64,000 nt of DNA, taken from contig JACJWI010000001.1 in NCBI GenBank assembly GCA_020637215.1, positions 434,001 through 498,000 of the forward strand, written 5' to 3'. The translations under genes were made by a program, and so were the position numbers. Shown piece by piece: positions 63,625-64,000 of this stretch; position 1 is the stretch's first letter, and the number at the start of each line of letters is the position of its first letter. The notes beneath the pieces were generated by a model. The model did not search any database, was not told where the DNA came from, and saw only the letters and a program-made list of their open reading frames with translations. This stretch comes from Microthrixaceae bacterium. Its GTDB lineage: Bacteria; Actinomycetota; Acidimicrobiia; Acidimicrobiales; Microtrichaceae.

Positions 63625-64000
63625 TCAGGCCGACAGCTCCTTGACCTTGGCGATCATCCGCTGCTGGCCCTCGAGGTCCGGGGCGATGGGCGTCACGTTC
63701 AACACCGTGACCCCGGCCGCCTTGAACTGGGCGATCCGGTCCTTGACGTAGCCCTCGTCGCCGCACAGCGACGTCTCCTCCAGGAACGACTCGGGCACCG
63801 CGGCGGCCGCCTCCTGCTTCTTGCCGTCGAGGTACAGGTCCTGGATCTGCTTGGCCTCGGCCTCGTAGCCGTAGCGCTGGAACAGCTGGTTGTAGAAGTT
63901 GCGGTCACGGGCGCCCATGCCGCCGACGTAGAGGGCGACCATGCCCCGGGTGAAGTCCCGGAACCCGCCGACCTGGCTCTCGGGGCCGATCGACAGCAGG
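63625..64000 (-). CDS. LLM-class F420-dependent oxidoreductase (C-terminal part)
   Basis: The 5' end lies outside the window; 125 residues are visible. GFRDFTRGMVALYVGGMGAR and FYNQLFQRYGYEAEAKQIQDLYLDGKKQEA, then VPESFLEETSLCGDEGYVKDRIAQFKAAGVTVLNVTP (all in pieces) match the C-terminus of actinobacterial F420-dependent LLM enzymes, where the DRIAxFxxAGVTxL motif forms a late barrel strand. It is the third LLM gene in the window. An internal ATG (63942) is not the start, since the frame stays open and coding upstream. Confidence 0.85.
   Translation of the reverse strand, partial: LLSIGPESQVGGFRDFTRGMVALYVGGMGARDRNFYNQLFQRYGYEAEAKQIQDLYLDGKKQEAAAAVPESFLEETSLCGDEGYVKDRIAQFKAAGVTVLNVTPIAPDLEGQQRMIAKVKELSA

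Overview
The window is a 64-kb stretch of very GC-rich bacterial chromosome, tightly packed and with many GTG starts. It points to a high-GC actinobacterium, most likely class Acidimicrobiia (an Iamia- or Ilumatobacter-like lineage). The evidence is GTP-dependent PEP carboxykinase, an E2-E1 fused 2-oxoglutarate decarboxylase/dehydrogenase (Kgd), NucS mismatch endonuclease, Mca/MshB-like deacetylase, several F420/LLM-type oxidoreductases, a WS/DGAT acyltransferase, and a recurrent TANNNT -10 box 6-8 nt before start codons (leaderless genes). The genus is inference; no rRNA is present.

Layout. (1) 1-18579: a mostly minus-strand housekeeping block in an order known from many Gram-positives: an anchored protein, a shortened FakA/DAK2-like protein, recG, a membrane protein, rsmD, coaD, a DivIVA-like coiled coil, DUF177 (yceD), rpmF, acpP, rnc, an Fpg/MutM-family protein, smc and ftsY. 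A plus-strand MoxR-DUF58-VWA operon is inserted between smc and ftsY. (2) 18749-24852: rpmB, a cold-shock-like protein, GTP-PEPCK, small membrane and hypothetical proteins, a GlcNAc-type deacetylase and a CaiB/BaiF CoA-transferase. (3) 25066-31655: sugar metabolism (nagA with a Gfo/Idh oxidoreductase; an LLM oxidoreductase translationally coupled to galT-galK), an acetyltransferase and a PH-domain membrane protein. (4) 31717-43260: UvrD-type helicase with HRDC domain, thioesterase, exonuclease III, Kgd, HAD phosphatase, a NYN-RNase/S1 protein with a histone-H1-like lysine tail, and EttA. (5) 43271-53847: small proteins, the cysDNC sulfate-activation operon opposite cysQ, an ABC1/UbiB kinase, TypA, an LLM oxidoreductase, DUF4395 and NucS. 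(6) 54046-64000: MaoC hydratase plus SDR (a split multifunctional beta-oxidation-type pair), VanW protein, WS/DGAT, aldo/keto reductase, geranylgeranyl-reductase-like flavoprotein, nitronate monooxygenase, a secreted Thr-rich protein and a partial LLM oxidoreductase.

Two sequence-level patterns stand out. First, at least four unrelated families of about 60-bp-period inverted-repeat units (440-673, 21424-21524, 24940-25045, 53046-53158, plus the first family again at 30227-30282 and 53852-54024) sit directly at the 3' ends of genes. In three cases the gene's own stop codon lies inside the repeat. The arms can pair in two registers. Second, eighteen genes have a TA(C/G)NNT box exactly 6-8 nt before the start codon, which fits leaderless transcription and fixes several start codons. 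The most unusual protein is the NYN-S1-(KKAPA)n fusion at 39943-41349. No CRISPR array, tRNA, rRNA, insertion sequence or prophage was seen.
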